Shown piece by piece: positions 10,235 through 22,154 of a stretch of DNA of 64,000 nucleotides; the first letter of the stretch is position 1; each line of letters begins with the position of its first letter. Made by a program: the position numbers and the translations under genes. The notes beneath the pieces are model-generated. The model saw only the letters and a list, made by a program, of their open reading frames with translations. It had not been told where the DNA came from and searched no databases. This DNA is from Erinaceus europaeus (taxonomy: Eukaryota > Chordata > Mammalia > Eulipotyphla > Erinaceidae), in contig NC_080175.1 in assembly GCF_950295315.1 (NCBI RefSeq), positions 70,617,357-70,681,356 on the forward strand, in the 5' to 3' direction.

Positions 10235-12010
10235 AACATATCATACTGGTTCCCAATCAAACTGGTTCTATCGCACAACACTTAAGATTATTGTTCCTGC
10301 ATGCTTCTCTCAATTCATACCAAATGATATTGTATCTGCTGATCCCAACCTAATCGATGCAACAAGTACCACCTCAGCATGCTTCAGTTCAGACTATGTC
10401 CAGAGATGTCAGGCATGGAAGGTCAACCCTTCAGCCTCATTACTCAGGTGAGACCTTTCCTTTCATAGGATTCTCTAATTCCATTACAGGTGGTTCACTT
10501 CCAAACAAAGTCCCAAAACCTAGATATAGACCAGGTCCCATGAGATAGAGCATATGTTCACATGTATCCATAAATTAGGGGCAAAACATATACCTGAAAG
10601 CAAAAGTACACAATAGTCTTCAGTGAGTCACTATAAAGTTCATAATGAAATAGTGTCTACTTAGACTTACATACCCTCCTCACCTACTTCCTATTATACT
10701 TCCCTCACTCCCTTCCAAGCTAATCTTATCAAAGCAAGGACTTCAAAAACTGAATGAGGGCAAGAGACTGGCATACTTTAACTATGACTCTTTAGTCACT
10801 ATCAGGCCACCCCATCAGCTGGGGCCCTAGTGAGGGAGTCCTGAGATTCCCAAACAGACATGATGGGCCTAGGCCTGAAATAAATCACTCTCTCCATTGT
10901 TACTGTTCATTCCTAGTAGGAACAACAAAACAGATACCTTTGTGAACCCCCATAGGACCTTGCCCTCAATGTGGATCAACAATGGTAGAGAATGTTCCAT
11001 CCTACGAATGGAGGCTGGACAACATAATCTATGCAACACCTGAGGAAGATGGGTCCTGATATTGGGGCAGCCTGGAATGTTCCTACTCATGACCACAGAA
11101 TGTGAGCTAGGATCTACAGGGATGCAGAGGTCACATAGGCTCCTAAGCTGAATATGGGCCCCAGATCACATCAAATGGATGGGGTTTACAGTCAACAATA
11201 TTTATACACCTTTTCCATATTTGGGAAGATGGGTCCTGATATTGGGGCAGCTTGGAATGTTCCTACTCATGACCACAGAATGTGAGCTCAGATATACAGG
11301 AATGCAGAGGTCACATTGTCTCCTAAGCTGAATATGGGCCCCAGATCACATCAAGTCGATGGGGTTTATAGTCAACAATATTTATACACCTTCCCCATAT
11401 TTGGGAGCTACTCTCTTCCCTGATGCAGCTTTCTGGTCCTTTTTCTAGCAGTGACACCATCTTCTAGACAATAACTTGGATCCACCTACATATCAGATTT
11501 CAGGCTCAAGGAAAAAAAAACTGGTAAAGCCACAGGCCCTTTGAAATATAACTAAAATATGCCTACTAGCTATCTACAAAAAGGAGACACCCCCTCCCAA
11601 CACTTCATCTGCGCTATTCCAGCCTTGAGGTTCATGATTGTTCAACAATTTGTTTGGCTTTGTATGTTAAATCTCTTTTCAGCCACCAGGTTCCAGAAGC
11701 TAGCATGATGCCAACCAGACTTCACTGAACATACAACCCCACCAATGTGTCCTGGAGCTCTTGCTCCACTAGAGAAAGAGAATGACCTGTTAAGGCCCAT
11801 GTCTACCTGGAAAGCAATTACAGAAGCCAGACCTTCCACCTTCTGCATCCCACAATGACCTTGGGTCCATACTCCCAAAAGTTTAAAGAATAGGAAAGCT
11901 ATTAGGGGAGGGGATGGGATATGGAATTCTGGTGGTGGGAATTGTTTGGAGTTGTCCCCTAGTCCTATGGCTATGTCAGTGTTTCCTTTTTATAAATAAA
12001 ATAATAAAAA
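10235..12010 (+). mobile_element. RepB, longest copy (about 1.8 kb), unassigned poly(A) retroelement
   Basis: This is the reference copy for RepB. Its 3' end reads through 'GGAGTTGT...TATGGCTATGTCAGTGTTTCC' to TTTTTATAAATAAA and an A-rich tail. Other copies share this end but begin at different points, the pattern of a 5'-truncated LINE-like element or a LINE 3' UTR. No convincing ORF is seen. It contains a 180-bp internal tandem duplication, listed separately. The 5' boundary is approximate. Confidence 0.7.
11044..11403 (+). repeat. 180-bp tandem duplication inside RepB
   Basis: The block beginning GGAAGATGGGTCCTGATATT is repeated at an offset of exactly 180 bp (11044 and 11224), with roughly ten substitutions between copies. 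The RepB copies at 19.8-20.7 kb and 22.2-23.0 kb contain the block once. Confidence 0.9.
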
Positions 12011-12014
12011 ATAA

Positions 12015-13210
12015 AATCCTTTTACTTATTTAAAACAAAACAAAACAAAATGAGAAAAAAAGATTATTGTAGTAGTTCCAATTCAATATAAAAATGAGAA
12101 CTAATATTATTCAAATAAAATGTCAATACATTTTATTATGAGAGAAACACAATAATTATGTTTTATATATAAAATATACGCTATATTCTCTCTATACTTG
12201 TTATATACCTGATAAAATTTTGTATAATAACTCAGTGTATTGAATTTACATAAGATCATTTGAAAAGTAAAAATACTTCCTGGAAATCAGTTATTATTAT
12301 TGTGCTGACTTTCATAGCTAAGCTGAAGTTGTATTTCAGATAAAACATTGTTTTAGTAAAGGATGACTTTTGGATTAATTAATTGCTTGTTTTTTATTTT
12401 TTTTTTTACAAGTTTCAGTTGCTGATTTAGTTTTTGAAGAATCTATTAGCATCCAGTCAGAACCTTAGGTGAATTAAGATATTGTTTGTCATCTATCTTT
12501 TTCAGATGACTTCTGTCAAAAAAAAAAGATTTCATAAGAAAATCATTTTTACTTATAGAGATTTTGAGATAACTTTTTTGTGGTGGTTAATAGACTATGA
12601 TACTAGCAGATATATTAAGCATAAAGTTTGAGATGTTTTTGTTCTTTTTAAGTGAACTGTTAGCATTAACCTGCATAAACATAAAAATGAATATAACTAA
12701 TAAGCACATGGTTTGATCTCCATACTTTCCTATAATAGTTCAAGTCCAATCATTAGTATCTCCAATTAAGCAGAACAAACATTCTTGCACATTAATCTGG
12801 ATTCTTATGCATAAAAATTTGGTTTGGTTATGCATTACTATTACTTCATAATACACAAATATGGAATGCATTTCTAGTAATTAATTTGATTTACTAATTC
12901 TTTGTAGTGTTTGGTTTCTTACACAATATCAATTGTCTTTCTTTATATTAGCTCCTTTAGGGGTTCTGAGCAATCCTGACTTTTTCTCCCATTTAAAGCT
13001 ACTTGACATCAACATGTAATGTAGCCTCTTGGATTAATCACTACTGAAGTGGAATCTTAGTGTCTCCCATTAGCTCAGTCTTTCTGAAACCCAGTTTTCT
13101 CACTTCTTTGGTCACTTCTGTGATTTCTGTAACATCCTTTAAGACTTCTACCCTGAAGAATTCTTCAAGTAATACCTTGAAAGCACTGATTCAAAAGTCT
13201 TTGTTTTTAT
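12015..13210. other. Intron, no recognised element
   Basis: AT-rich unique sequence between RepB and an old SINE-B. Confidence 0.5.
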
Positions 13211-13214
13211 TTTA

Positions 13215-13410
13215 TTAATTGGATAGAACAGAGAGATATTTGAGGCTTAGGGAGATAGAGAGGGAGAGAGACAGAGATACATCTACAGACATACTTCGCC
13301 TCTCCTGAAGCATCCCCCCTGCAAATGGGAAGTAAGGCTTTGATCTAGGTCCTTGCATAGTAATGTGCACGCTTAACCAGGTTCACGGCTACCCAGCAAC
13401 CCCTGAAGCC
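13215..13410 (-). mobile_element. SINE-B copy, old
   Basis: ATTGGATAGAACAGAGAGATA to TACCCAGCAACCCC, with the core CCTGAAGCATCCCCCCTGC. Many substitutions; no clear duplication. Confidence 0.65.
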
Positions 13411-14249
13411 TTTTTAATTGATATCTTCCCTTCTCCTTGGAGATGAGAAGGTTGTCTCCATAGCTCCAGTTCATCAGTCTGACTCTTGATTTCTTGCCAA
13501 CAAGCTAGTCCACACTCCTCTCACTGTAAACTTTTAACATAATCTAGTAATTAAGGATGTGACTTTTTAAGAATTAAAATAACTTTTTGATTAAGATAGG
13601 AAGTAAGACTGGGAGGATTGGTCTGGTCAGGTAGGCTGGATGGAAATAAATAGACATCTGGAGAAAAATGAAAGACTAAATGGAATTATCTCTAAATAGA
13701 ATGATTCTAGTTCTGTTAATTTCTATGACACAATGACATGCCGGTAGATCCTTAATGGATGAATAATTTCAGTGCCAATTTGTAATTATGCTTTCCAAAG
13801 ATAACTTAAATGCATTTCTAGGCTGCCAATAATCTGTCACAGTTTATGACCTGAGTTCTTATTTGATTTTTTTTTACTTTTAACATGACAATAAATAGTA
13901 TAAATATAGTCATATGAAAAAAAGTTGGCCAATTATGAATATTGCCTACCCCAATTTCCCAACCTTCCTCTCTTTTTGTGTTCTAGTATCATTAATATTA
14001 TCACAAACTTAAATTTTACTGTGGCTAGTTTCTTTAGAATAATTGTTGCCGCCGTTAGTTTTTAGGAAGTAAGTTGAAAATCTCAGGTTTAATGAGGCCT
14101 CAAGAGAATATGAAAAGACTTCATAGATGTGTTTTAAAGATAGATGCAAATAGATGCAACACATCCATGGAAAATCAGATAATAATTTACAACAGTTAGC
14201 TCTTTAAATTGTGTACTGCAAGGACATAAGTCAAAAAAGAAAAAAACAT

Positions 14250-14395
14250 ATAAATGTGTACTCTGAGTCAAATATTGGTAGATAATGAAAAATAAATTGA
14301 GTAAGTACTGCACTTTTGGGGATTGAAGTCTGGCATGAGAAGCAGAACTCATGCTTTGCCTGGAGTAGCTAATTACTATACCAGTTGCCTGTTGC
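14250..14395 (-). mobile_element. Old SINE-D remnant
   Basis: GGGGATTGAAGTCTGGCATG, ATGCTTTGCCTGGAGTAGC, ATACCAGTTGCC. Diverged, partial. Confidence 0.45.
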
Positions 14396-14466
14396 AATGG
14401 CTCTTTTAGAAGAAAGAATTCTAGGTCACTGATGTCTGATATTTAAATGTAAAAATGTAGAAAAGT

Positions 14467-14493
14467 GTGTGTGTGGGGGGGGTTGGGGGGGGC
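14467..14493. repeat. TG and poly-G run
   Basis: GTGTGTGTG followed by two G runs separated by TT. The four-run pattern of an intramolecular G-quadruplex is not strictly met. Confidence 0.8.
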
Positions 14494-15767
14494 CTAACCT
14501 TAGGTTTACGCTTACTTTAGATGCTTTGTGAATTGTTGTTGTCCAAATATATCTACAGCATTACTAAATAGCAGTACAAGTGTGTTCGATTCTTTTAGCT
14601 GTATTTACACAAGTGCTGAATACAAGCCATGTAGGCACATAATATCCACAGTCTAAAGAGAATGTATAGAAGAACATAAAAATCAGGACCTTCCAGTTCT
14701 TCTGAGAGAAATATTGAGGAAAACATTCCCAATAATTGCATGAGTTCTTTTTGAGTTTGAAGTCCTCACAGAATCTTTATTATTCTAAAAATAGCAATAA
14801 AAATGAGCTTTGTTTTGCTTGAATTTATTCTTAAGGTTCAAATTGCTTTTGTTTTGTTAATTTCACATGGAACAAAAATTAGTTCAAGTATTCCCAAATA
14901 GCATGATTTAATTAGGAAATAGATGTATATATGTTTCAGTTCTAAAAATAGCTGGCTGGTCACCCATGAAAAGTAATGCTAAAGGTGGCAATTAACTGAA
15001 GTTCCTTGGTTGGTACTTATTTTTCACAGTTAGCTTAACAGAGTTCAATATAATTACGTAACATTATTATGGCTGAGAAAAGAGCATTGACTTACTGTAA
15101 GAAAAAATCATAGCTCTCATTTTAATTACATACCAGTTTAACCATTATATGTTCTTAGGGACAACCTTGAACCCATGTAGAATAAGCTTAAGCTCATATT
15201 TGCACCAATTACAAGGATTTGAGGTAGTATATCCTAAAGAATTCTTTGTTTATTTCTATTCTATTTTTCCTTCTTTTCTCTTTGAATTTTGACCCTTCTA
15301 AAGTGTGTATTTATTAAGAAATTTCACATATTGGCTAATGGAAAGAATAGAACCAGAGTTTGTGTATATAGACCAAAGAAATTCTGGAAACAAATAAAGG
15401 ATAGCAGAATATGTAATGTCTGTGTTTATGTAACTTTTTAATGAGTACTCTAATCAAATATTCACATATTATTAGGAAGTATTTCATTTTTTTGCCAATT
15501 AATTTTTGTAGAATGAAGTAAAACATATTTTTGTTATTTTCTAGGCTATGTAAATACATTCCATGCACTATATAGTATCCATGCATTACATCGGTTAGCA
15601 AAAGTAGAAAGTTAAAAACTATTAATCAAAAATATATGGGTAATATAAGAAATAGGTCAAATGTTTATCAGAAAGTCTATAGGATTATTTCTTCTGTACT
15701 TTTGTTTTTAGCTTAATTGTTTTGCTCCCATTTCTGTTATGTTCTTTTAAAATTTTTATTTTAAAAA

Positions 15768-16075
15768 GGGGCCTGGGTGGTGGCACATCTTCTTGAGCAC
15801 AAACACATGTGAGAATCTGAGTTAACCCTCCCCTCTGCACTGCCATCACACCTGAAGGAGAAAGTTTACAAGTGATGGAGTGATACTACAAATTTTTCTC
15901 TCTCTCCCTGGCTCATTCCCCACTCCCTAATCTTTTTTCTCAGTCTATATTTAGAAAGAATGGAAGAAAGGACAAAGAAGAGGGAAAGAATGGAGGCACT
16001 GAGCCTCAGCAGAAATCTTGGTGGCAAAAATAAATAAATAAATAAATAAAATAAAATAAAATTTTAAAAATATTT
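15768..16075 (+). mobile_element. SINE-B copy
   Basis: Sense copy with head GGGCCTGGGTGGTGGCACATC and tail AATAAATAAATAAATAAAAT. The B box is replaced by AGAATCTGAGTTAACCC. Confidence 0.7.
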
Positions 16076-16317
16076 ATTTTTTTATTTTAAGAGTTCTTTT
16101 TCATTCTTCATTGTCAGCCATAGTTTCATGTACATTTATAAAATTATCTCGTATAATTTTCTATATATTTCGAAGTGGCACTTTTTAAATCCATGTTATT
16201 CAAGTTGACGATTCTCTAATTTTTCTTTTTATTCTTATTCTATCAGTTACTGATAGATGTTTAATAAATCTTCCTACTTTGAAGTATTGCATTATAATTA
16301 TTTTTGTTGTCTTTGGG

Positions 16318-16505
16318 GATTCAGTACTCTGGACTGACTTTATTATCTAGAAAGAGAAAAACCAAGACTGAGAGACAGAAAGACAGGGAGAGTGGGGGAG
16401 ATACCACAGCACCAAAGCTTCCCCCATTGTGGTAGGGACTAGACTGAAATATAGATATTGCACATGGCAAAGTAAGTGAACTGTCCAGGTGGGCTATCTT
16501 GCTTA
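16318..16505 (-). mobile_element. SINE-D copy
   Basis: ATTCAGTACTCTGGACTGAC, ACCAAGACTGAGAGACAG, CCATTGTGGTAGGGACTAG, CATGGCAAAGTAAGTGAAC, GGTGGGCTATCTTGC. Confidence 0.7.
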
Positions 16506-16654
16506 CCCTGTGTTTGATAGATTTTAAAGCCTAACTAGCGATTGGAGTGCTTTGTCTGTGTAATTTAGCAACTTATATAAACTAGCCTCTTAGTGACTAC
16601 TACACAGTAAACAGCCAATGGTTATTATTCTTTTTTAAAGAAGAAAAATAACGA

Positions 16655-16785
16655 ATCTGGGGGTTGGGCTGTGTCACACTGGGCTAAATGCATGTACTAA
16701 GTGCAAGGTCTTCAGGTGTGTTGTCTTTCTCTCCCTCTCTATCTGCTCTCCCCTCTCAATTTCTCTCTGTCCAATCAGAAAAAAA
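16655..16785 (+). mobile_element. SINE-A/B remnant without core
   Basis: GGGGTTGGGCTGTGTCACAC head, then TTCAGGTGTGTTGTCTTTCTC and a TCTCTCTGTCCAATC stretch. A short RepB-like piece (GCAATTATAGAAGCCATACC) follows at 16794-16835. Confidence 0.55.
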
Positions 16786-16839
16786 AGCACATAGGCAATT
16801 ATAGAAGCCATACCTTTCACCTTCTGCACCTCAAAAATA

Positions 16840-17020
16840 ATTTTGTTCTTTAGTGTATTGCACCAAAGTAAAAGTGGGGTGGTGAGGAGGGTTCAGGTTC
16901 TGGACCATGATGGCAGAGGAGGACCTAGTGGGGGTTGAATTGTTATGTGGAACTTATGTACAAACTATTGTATTTTGCTGTCAACTGTAAACCATTAATC
17001 TCCTAATAAAGAAAAAATAT
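16840..17020 (+). mobile_element. L1 3' end, young subtype
   Basis: TTTAGTGTATTGCACCAAAG, CATGATGGCAGAGGAGGACC, ACTGTAAACCATTAATCTCC, TAATAAAGAAAAAA. It shares its terminal 180 bp with the L1 at 54150-54340. Confidence 0.8.
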
Positions 17021-17037
17021 ATATATGAAAAATAATG

Positions 17038-17324
17038 GGGGAGTTAGCGGTAGTGCAGTGGGTTGAGCACATATGGTGTGAAGCACAAGGACTCTTGAAG
17101 AATCCGGAGCTCCCTGCTCCCTACCTACAGGGGAGCCACTTCACAGGCAGTGAAGCAGGTCTGCAGATGTCTTTCTCTCCCTGTCTCTGTCTTCCCTCCT
17201 CTCTCGATTTCTCTCTGATCTATCCAACAACAACGACATCAATAATAACTACAACAATAAAACAAGGGCAACAAAAGGGAATAAATATATAAATAAATAT
17301 TTTTAAAATCTGTAAAAAAAGAAA
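17038..17324 (+). mobile_element. SINE-A copy placed next to an L1 tail
   Basis: An 11-bp duplication GAAAAATAATG (17027-17037 and 17325-17335) flanks it. The left copy lies in or just after the A-rich end of the L1 fragment ending near 17020. The tRNA-like B box is degraded (TTGAAGAATCCGGAGC). Confidence 0.85.
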
Positions 17325-17339
17325 GAAAAATAATGAATC

Positions 17340-18180
17340 TTGGATTGAGAAAATATGCTTATTGCCACAGTTCAGAAAAAATAAATTTATAGGACAGTAC
17401 GTAGTGATAGTTGATTATCTACCACTGGAGTTAATATGGTTTGGCCAGATGATACCAGATGGAAACTATTATGTATCTTTGTAATAAATATTAAAAGATG
17501 AAAGTGCTAGTATTTTGTTTCTCCCTCAGTCCTGGAGCGTAATAGCTTTGTGTTTTTTGCTTATCATCTAGATTAGGATTGCCAGTATGTAGTCAATAGT
17601 ATCAACCTAGATACAAATGTAAAATATCTTTGACTTAGATTCAGGAAATGTTCAACACTTCAGTTTATATAGAAAAAAATGTTTGCAGACATTGACCTTA
17701 TAGTTTCATGCTGCCAGTTTCATTGTTCAGCTATTCATTAACTGGCATCTCTATACGGAAGTATAAAAATAAGAAAAAAATCATTATTTTCTCTATATTC
17801 TGTGTTACTACAAAGTCTGAGCTACTGTATTTTACTTAATCATAATTATGGATCAACATAAACACCAATTTATGAAAAGACCTTATTTTTTAGTGAGTAA
17901 AGATTGAGAGGCATATGCTGTAGGTCTTCTCCTGAAAATCACTCTGATGTTTGTTTCTTAGACTCAAGTTAATGTAACACTAGCTCTTGTTTGCAAGATT
18001 TGAGCTTATTTAATATTAACAATCAAAAACAATGACTAACAGAGAGCAGATACTCAGACATATGTAGTAGTAAGGGGGACAGTATAAATAGCATTTAATG
18101 CTAGGGTATTTATTTTCAAAGACACATAAAATGTTACTTGATTTTCTCAACTGGAAATGCTCCTTTTTTTTTAAATAAAA
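17340..18180. other. Intron, no recognised element
   Basis: AT-rich unique sequence. Confidence 0.5.
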
Positions 18181-18182
18181 GG

Positions 18183-18372
18183 AACGTGGTGACACTCTGG
18201 ATAGCAAAATGATATGATGTACAAGGACCTAGGTTCAAGCCCATGGCCCCACTTGCAGGGGGAAAGCTTCAAGAACTTTGTGACAGTGCAGTAGGTGTTA
18301 CGCTTCCTTATGTCTCTCTTCCCTCTTGATTCTCTGTTTTTATCCAAATTGAATTGATAAATGAATAAAACT
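18183..18372 (+). mobile_element. SINE-B copy
   Basis: Shows a box B-like GGTTCAAGCCC at 18232-18242 and the core GGGGGAAAGCTTCAAG. The head is diverged. Confidence 0.65.
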
Positions 18373-18659
18373 TATTCAAATATACAGTGCCAGCTCCAGT
18401 TTTTTTTTAATAACACAAGAACATTTTTTCTCTGGAATCATTTCTTCTTTCATCCTTTAGATAAATATTTGTTTTTCCTTGCTTTGTAATTTTTCTATGC
18501 AGTGATTATAAAGTACTTGACTTTTCTGAGGAAAAAAATCTTTAGAAGGGAGATAGGTTTACTTTTCCTATGTAAGGAGAGTATCTGAGATCCTTGCTTC
18601 TAAATTAAACTTTCCTTGTGTACTCCTAATTGTTTACATTTTTTTCAGTATTTAAACTT

Positions 18660-18930
18660 TATTTATTTTGATAGGACATAGAGAAATTGAGAAGTAAGAG
18701 GAATACAGAGGGATAGAGAGATAACCTGTAGCACTGCTTCACTACTTGTGAAGCTTCCCCTTGTGAAGGCTGGAGAATTATAAAGGTCATCAATTATAAA
18801 GATGATAATTTATCTTTATTATTGAATAGAGACAGTCAGAAATTGAAAGGGTAGAGGGAGGTAGAGCTAAAGAGAGACACCTGCAGCACCGTAGCACTAT
18901 AGGTGAACCCAGTAACTAGAACTCAGTTAT
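18660..18930 (-). mobile_element. Two partial SINE-B copies in tandem
   Basis: 18660-18780 and 18800-18930 both contain the AGAAATTGA to CACCTGCAGCAC-type core. Each lacks the tRNA-like head. Confidence 0.6.
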
Positions 18931-18939
18931 AAAGCATAA

Positions 18940-19780
18940 ATATGTTTGAATATCATGAGTTCTTTAAAAAAAGGATGGTAAATAGGGTTTTACAAATTCA
19001 GCCATAACTTGAAGGTAGGACATATATTTTGATATAGTTCTTAAAAGAAAGTAGAATCTCGGTTTCCTGTTTTTCCAGTACTTGGTAGGATGATTTAGAA
19101 AGAGAGAATATTAGATGGACACTGTGCCAAAAACTTCTCATATGTTATTTGAAAACTAAAAATTAAAAAAAACCATAAACACTACTATTTGATATATTAC
19201 AATGATGGAACTGGTATGTAAGTAACATTGATATATAGTCATCTTATTTAATATGCAATTATCAGAACCAAAATTCAGACCTTTTTCCTGTCTTTGTCCC
19301 ACTACTCCTAAAACTTCAATTCCCCAAGTTCCCTACTCTAAATCTTTTGCTATCATCTACTCAATATCATGGATTATTCAAGGATATGTAGGTAAGATTC
19401 TACCCCACTAGGCATAGATGTATTAGAAATATACCAAAGTCAGTGCTTCTCCTTTCTTATCCAGCAACAAGTCTCTTTCTTTATTGTATGTGCAGTGGAG
19501 ATGGAACACTTAAATGACAAATATTACAATGTGTTTATCAAACCCTCATTTTGAAAAATCATTTTAGAATTTAGTGTTAGCATTTTCTGATTCTACACCA
19601 TCTTGGCTTCCATTACTCTCATGTTTCTATAGATTGATTTCAATGAAGTTACAAAACTTAACAGCTGGTTTACTTATTATTTATGTAACTTATGTAATAA
19701 TGTGATTTACTATAAATAATTTTACTCTGGATTGTTGTTTATAAGCCTGTCCATGAAAGCCAGTCATGACTAAGAAATAC
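18940..19780. other. Intron, no recognised element
   Basis: AT-rich unique sequence up to the RepB target duplication. Confidence 0.5.
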
Positions 19781-19793
19781 CATTTAGATTCTT

Positions 19794-20658
19794 TATTTTT
19801 TGCAGGTTTCACTTTTTGTATTTATTTATTTTTTTATTTATAAAAAGGAAACACTGAAAGAAACATAGGATAAGAAGGGTACAACTCTACACAATTCCCA
19901 CCAGCAGACCTCTGTATCCTATCCCCTCCCCTGATAGATTTCCTAGTCTTTAACCCTCTGGGAGTATGGACCCAAGGTCATTGTGGGATGCAGAAGGTGG
20001 AAGGTCTGGCCTTTGTAATTGCTTCCCCACTGGACATGGGCATTAACAGGTCGATCCATACTCCCAGCCTTCCTCTCTCTTTCCCTAGTGGGGCGGGACT
20101 CTGGGGAATCAGAGCTTCAGAACACATTGGTGGGGTTGTCTGTCCAGGCAAGTCTGGTTGGCATCATGCTAGCATCTGGAACCTGGTGGCTGAAAAGAGA
20201 GTTAACATATAAAGCCAAATAAGTTGTTGACTAATCATGAACCTCAAGGCTGAATAGTGCAGATGAAGAGTTGGGGGGGTGACTCTGTTTTGTAGATAGC
20301 TAGTAGGCATATTTTAGTTATATTCCAAAGGGCCTGTACCTATACTATTTTTTTTTTCCCCTGAGCCTGAAATCTGATATGCAGGTGGATCCAAGTTATT
20401 GTCTGGGGATATGATGTAGTGGCTGGCAAAAGGACCAGAAATCTGGGTCAGGGAAGATAGTAGCTCCCAAATATGGGGAAGGTGTATGAATATTGTTGAC
20501 TGCAAACTCCATCGATTTGATGTGATCAGGGGCCCATATTCAGCTTAGGAGCCAATGTGACCTCTGCATCCCTGTAGATCCTAACTCACATTCTGTGGTC
20601 ATGAATAGGAACATTCCAAGTTGCCCCAATATCAGGACCCATCTTCTTCAGGTGCACT
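19794..20658 (-). mobile_element. RepB copy with target-site duplication
   Basis: An 865-bp copy flanked by a 12-bp direct repeat ATTTAGATTCTT (19782-19793 and 20659-20670). The A-rich tail, antisense here as TTTATTTATAAAAAGG, is near 19820-19850. It is truncated at its 5' end just beyond the GAAGATGGGTCCTGATAT block. Confidence 0.8.
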
Positions 20659-20670
20659 ATTTAGATTCTT

Positions 20671-21080
20671 ACTGATTTTTGTTTACTTTCCTAACACTGG
20701 CATTATCACTCATTATTGTGACAATAGTCTTAACCTGTTAGCAGTGTCAAAGAAAGGCTATATTAAACATTATGCTCATTTTATCAATTTTCCTCCAGCA
20801 TATAACTTAGTTTCATTCTTCAATCTTCCAGTCCTACTCAACATCTAATCTGTTGAGTTGAGAACTATCCTAAATGTGCATCATATTAAAATTATATATG
20901 TTATGTGTGTGTATTTTATTGACACATATTTAATGAACTCTGTTACTGACATTTATTAGGGCTGACATTTATTAAGTGCAAGGCAGTGTAACTGGAGTGG
21001 CAGAAGATATTAAGAGAGGTGACAGTCACATGTCCTAGAAAAGCTTGCATTTTAAGTTTAATAAAATATCTTAATTATTG
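20671..21080. other. Intron, no recognised element
   Basis: Unique AT-rich stretch between two RepB-associated blocks. Confidence 0.5.
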
Positions 21081-21254
21081 TTACCTGAGGATTGCAAACC
21101 TAGTAAGCGTGTATGTTGCACTGCACAAGAATCCCATTTCAAACCCCTAATTGCCATCTCCAGTAGAGAAGTTTCATGAGTGGCGGAGCAGAACTGTAGA
21201 TCTCTGTCTCTCCCCCACTCCATCTCAACTTCTTTCTGTCTGTATCCAAAACAA
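21081..21254 (+). mobile_element. SINE-B copy, diverged
   Basis: ACCTGAGGATTGCAAACC through AAACCCCTAATTGCC to CTTTCTGTCTGTATCC, directly followed by RepB. Confidence 0.55.
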
Positions 21255-21655
21255 AAAACTTAAACTTGTTTGGCTTTACATTTTAACTCTCTTTTTAGCC
21301 ACCAGGTTCCAAATGTTACCGTGGTGCCAACCAGACTTGCCTGGACAGACAACCCCAACAATGTGTCCTGGAGACCTGCTTCCCCAGAGTCCTGCCCCAC
21401 TAAGGAAAGAGAGAGGTGGGCTGGGAGTATGGATCGACCTGTCAATGCCAATGTCCAGCGTGGAAGCATTAAAGAAGTCAGACCTTCCACTTTCTGCATC
21501 CCATAATGACCATGCTCCCAGAGGGCTAAAGAATAGGAAATTTATCAGGGGAGAGGATGGGATATGGAGTTCTGATGGTGGGAATTGTGTGGAGTTGTCC
21601 TCTTATCCTATGGTTTTCTCAGTGTTTCCTTTTTAGAAATAAAAAATGAAAAAAA
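21255..21655 (+). mobile_element. RepB 3' fragment
   Basis: Runs from TTGTTTGGCTTTACATTTT through the CCACCAGGTTCCAAATG block to the shared end CAGTGTTTCCTTTTTAGAAATAAA. It lies directly after a SINE-B copy. A 161-codon frame at 21151-21636 crosses SINE and RepB sequence and has no family resemblance. Confidence 0.75.
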
Positions 21656-21674
21656 TTAATAAATCATAATTATT

Positions 21675-21850
21675 TACTTACCTATTAGATAAAGACAGAA
21701 ATTAAGAAGGAAGAGGAAGATAAAGAGGGAAAGAGAGAGAGAGACACCTTCATAGAGCTTCTCCCCCTGCAGGCAGGGACCAGGACTTGAACTTCGTTCC
21801 TTGTGCATTGTAACATGCACACTTTACCGGGTATGCTAGCGCCTGGTCTG
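21675..21850 (-). mobile_element. SINE-B copy
   Basis: ATTAGATAAAGACAGAAATTAAG to GCTAGCGCCTGGTC. The antisense B box is GGGACCAGGACTTGAACTTCG. Confidence 0.7.
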
Positions 21851-22154
21851 CGCATATCTTAATTTTGTTAATGCCAAAAAATAGGATTCACTACTGTGCT
21901 TTTGCCTTAATAAGCTTATTCTAAAAGATGGGAAAGGTCAGCTGTTCTTGTTTCTGGAAATGGGATATGCTTCCCCAGTTATTTATTTTATTTAACAAAG
22001 CACTCCATTCTCTGACAGAATACTGGGATCATGGATTAGTGGCTCTTTAAAAAAGAACTTTTTGTCAGTTTTTGTATCATCCAGTTTCATGTCATTCATG
22101 TTAGAGACCCATGCAGTTAAAATTCAAGACTTACACTGTCTTACAGTTTGGATT

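Larger units (their letters stand above)
13415..15765. other. Intron, nearly repeat-free apart from one SINE remnant
   Basis: Apart from the SINE-D remnant at 14250-14395 and the G run at 14467, I see nothing. The 15335-15601 minus frame is AT-driven and not gene-like. Confidence 0.5.

Noticed and set aside
10235..12010. RepB as a solo LTR of an endogenous retrovirus
   Set aside because: Copies have variable 5' ends, a shared A-rich 3' tail and target duplications of 11-12 bp. LTRs have two fixed ends (TG...CA) and 4-6 bp duplications.
21151..21636. 161-codon plus-strand frame
   Set aside because: Runs through SINE-B and RepB sequence. The equivalent frames are broken in other RepB copies, so it is not a conserved protein.
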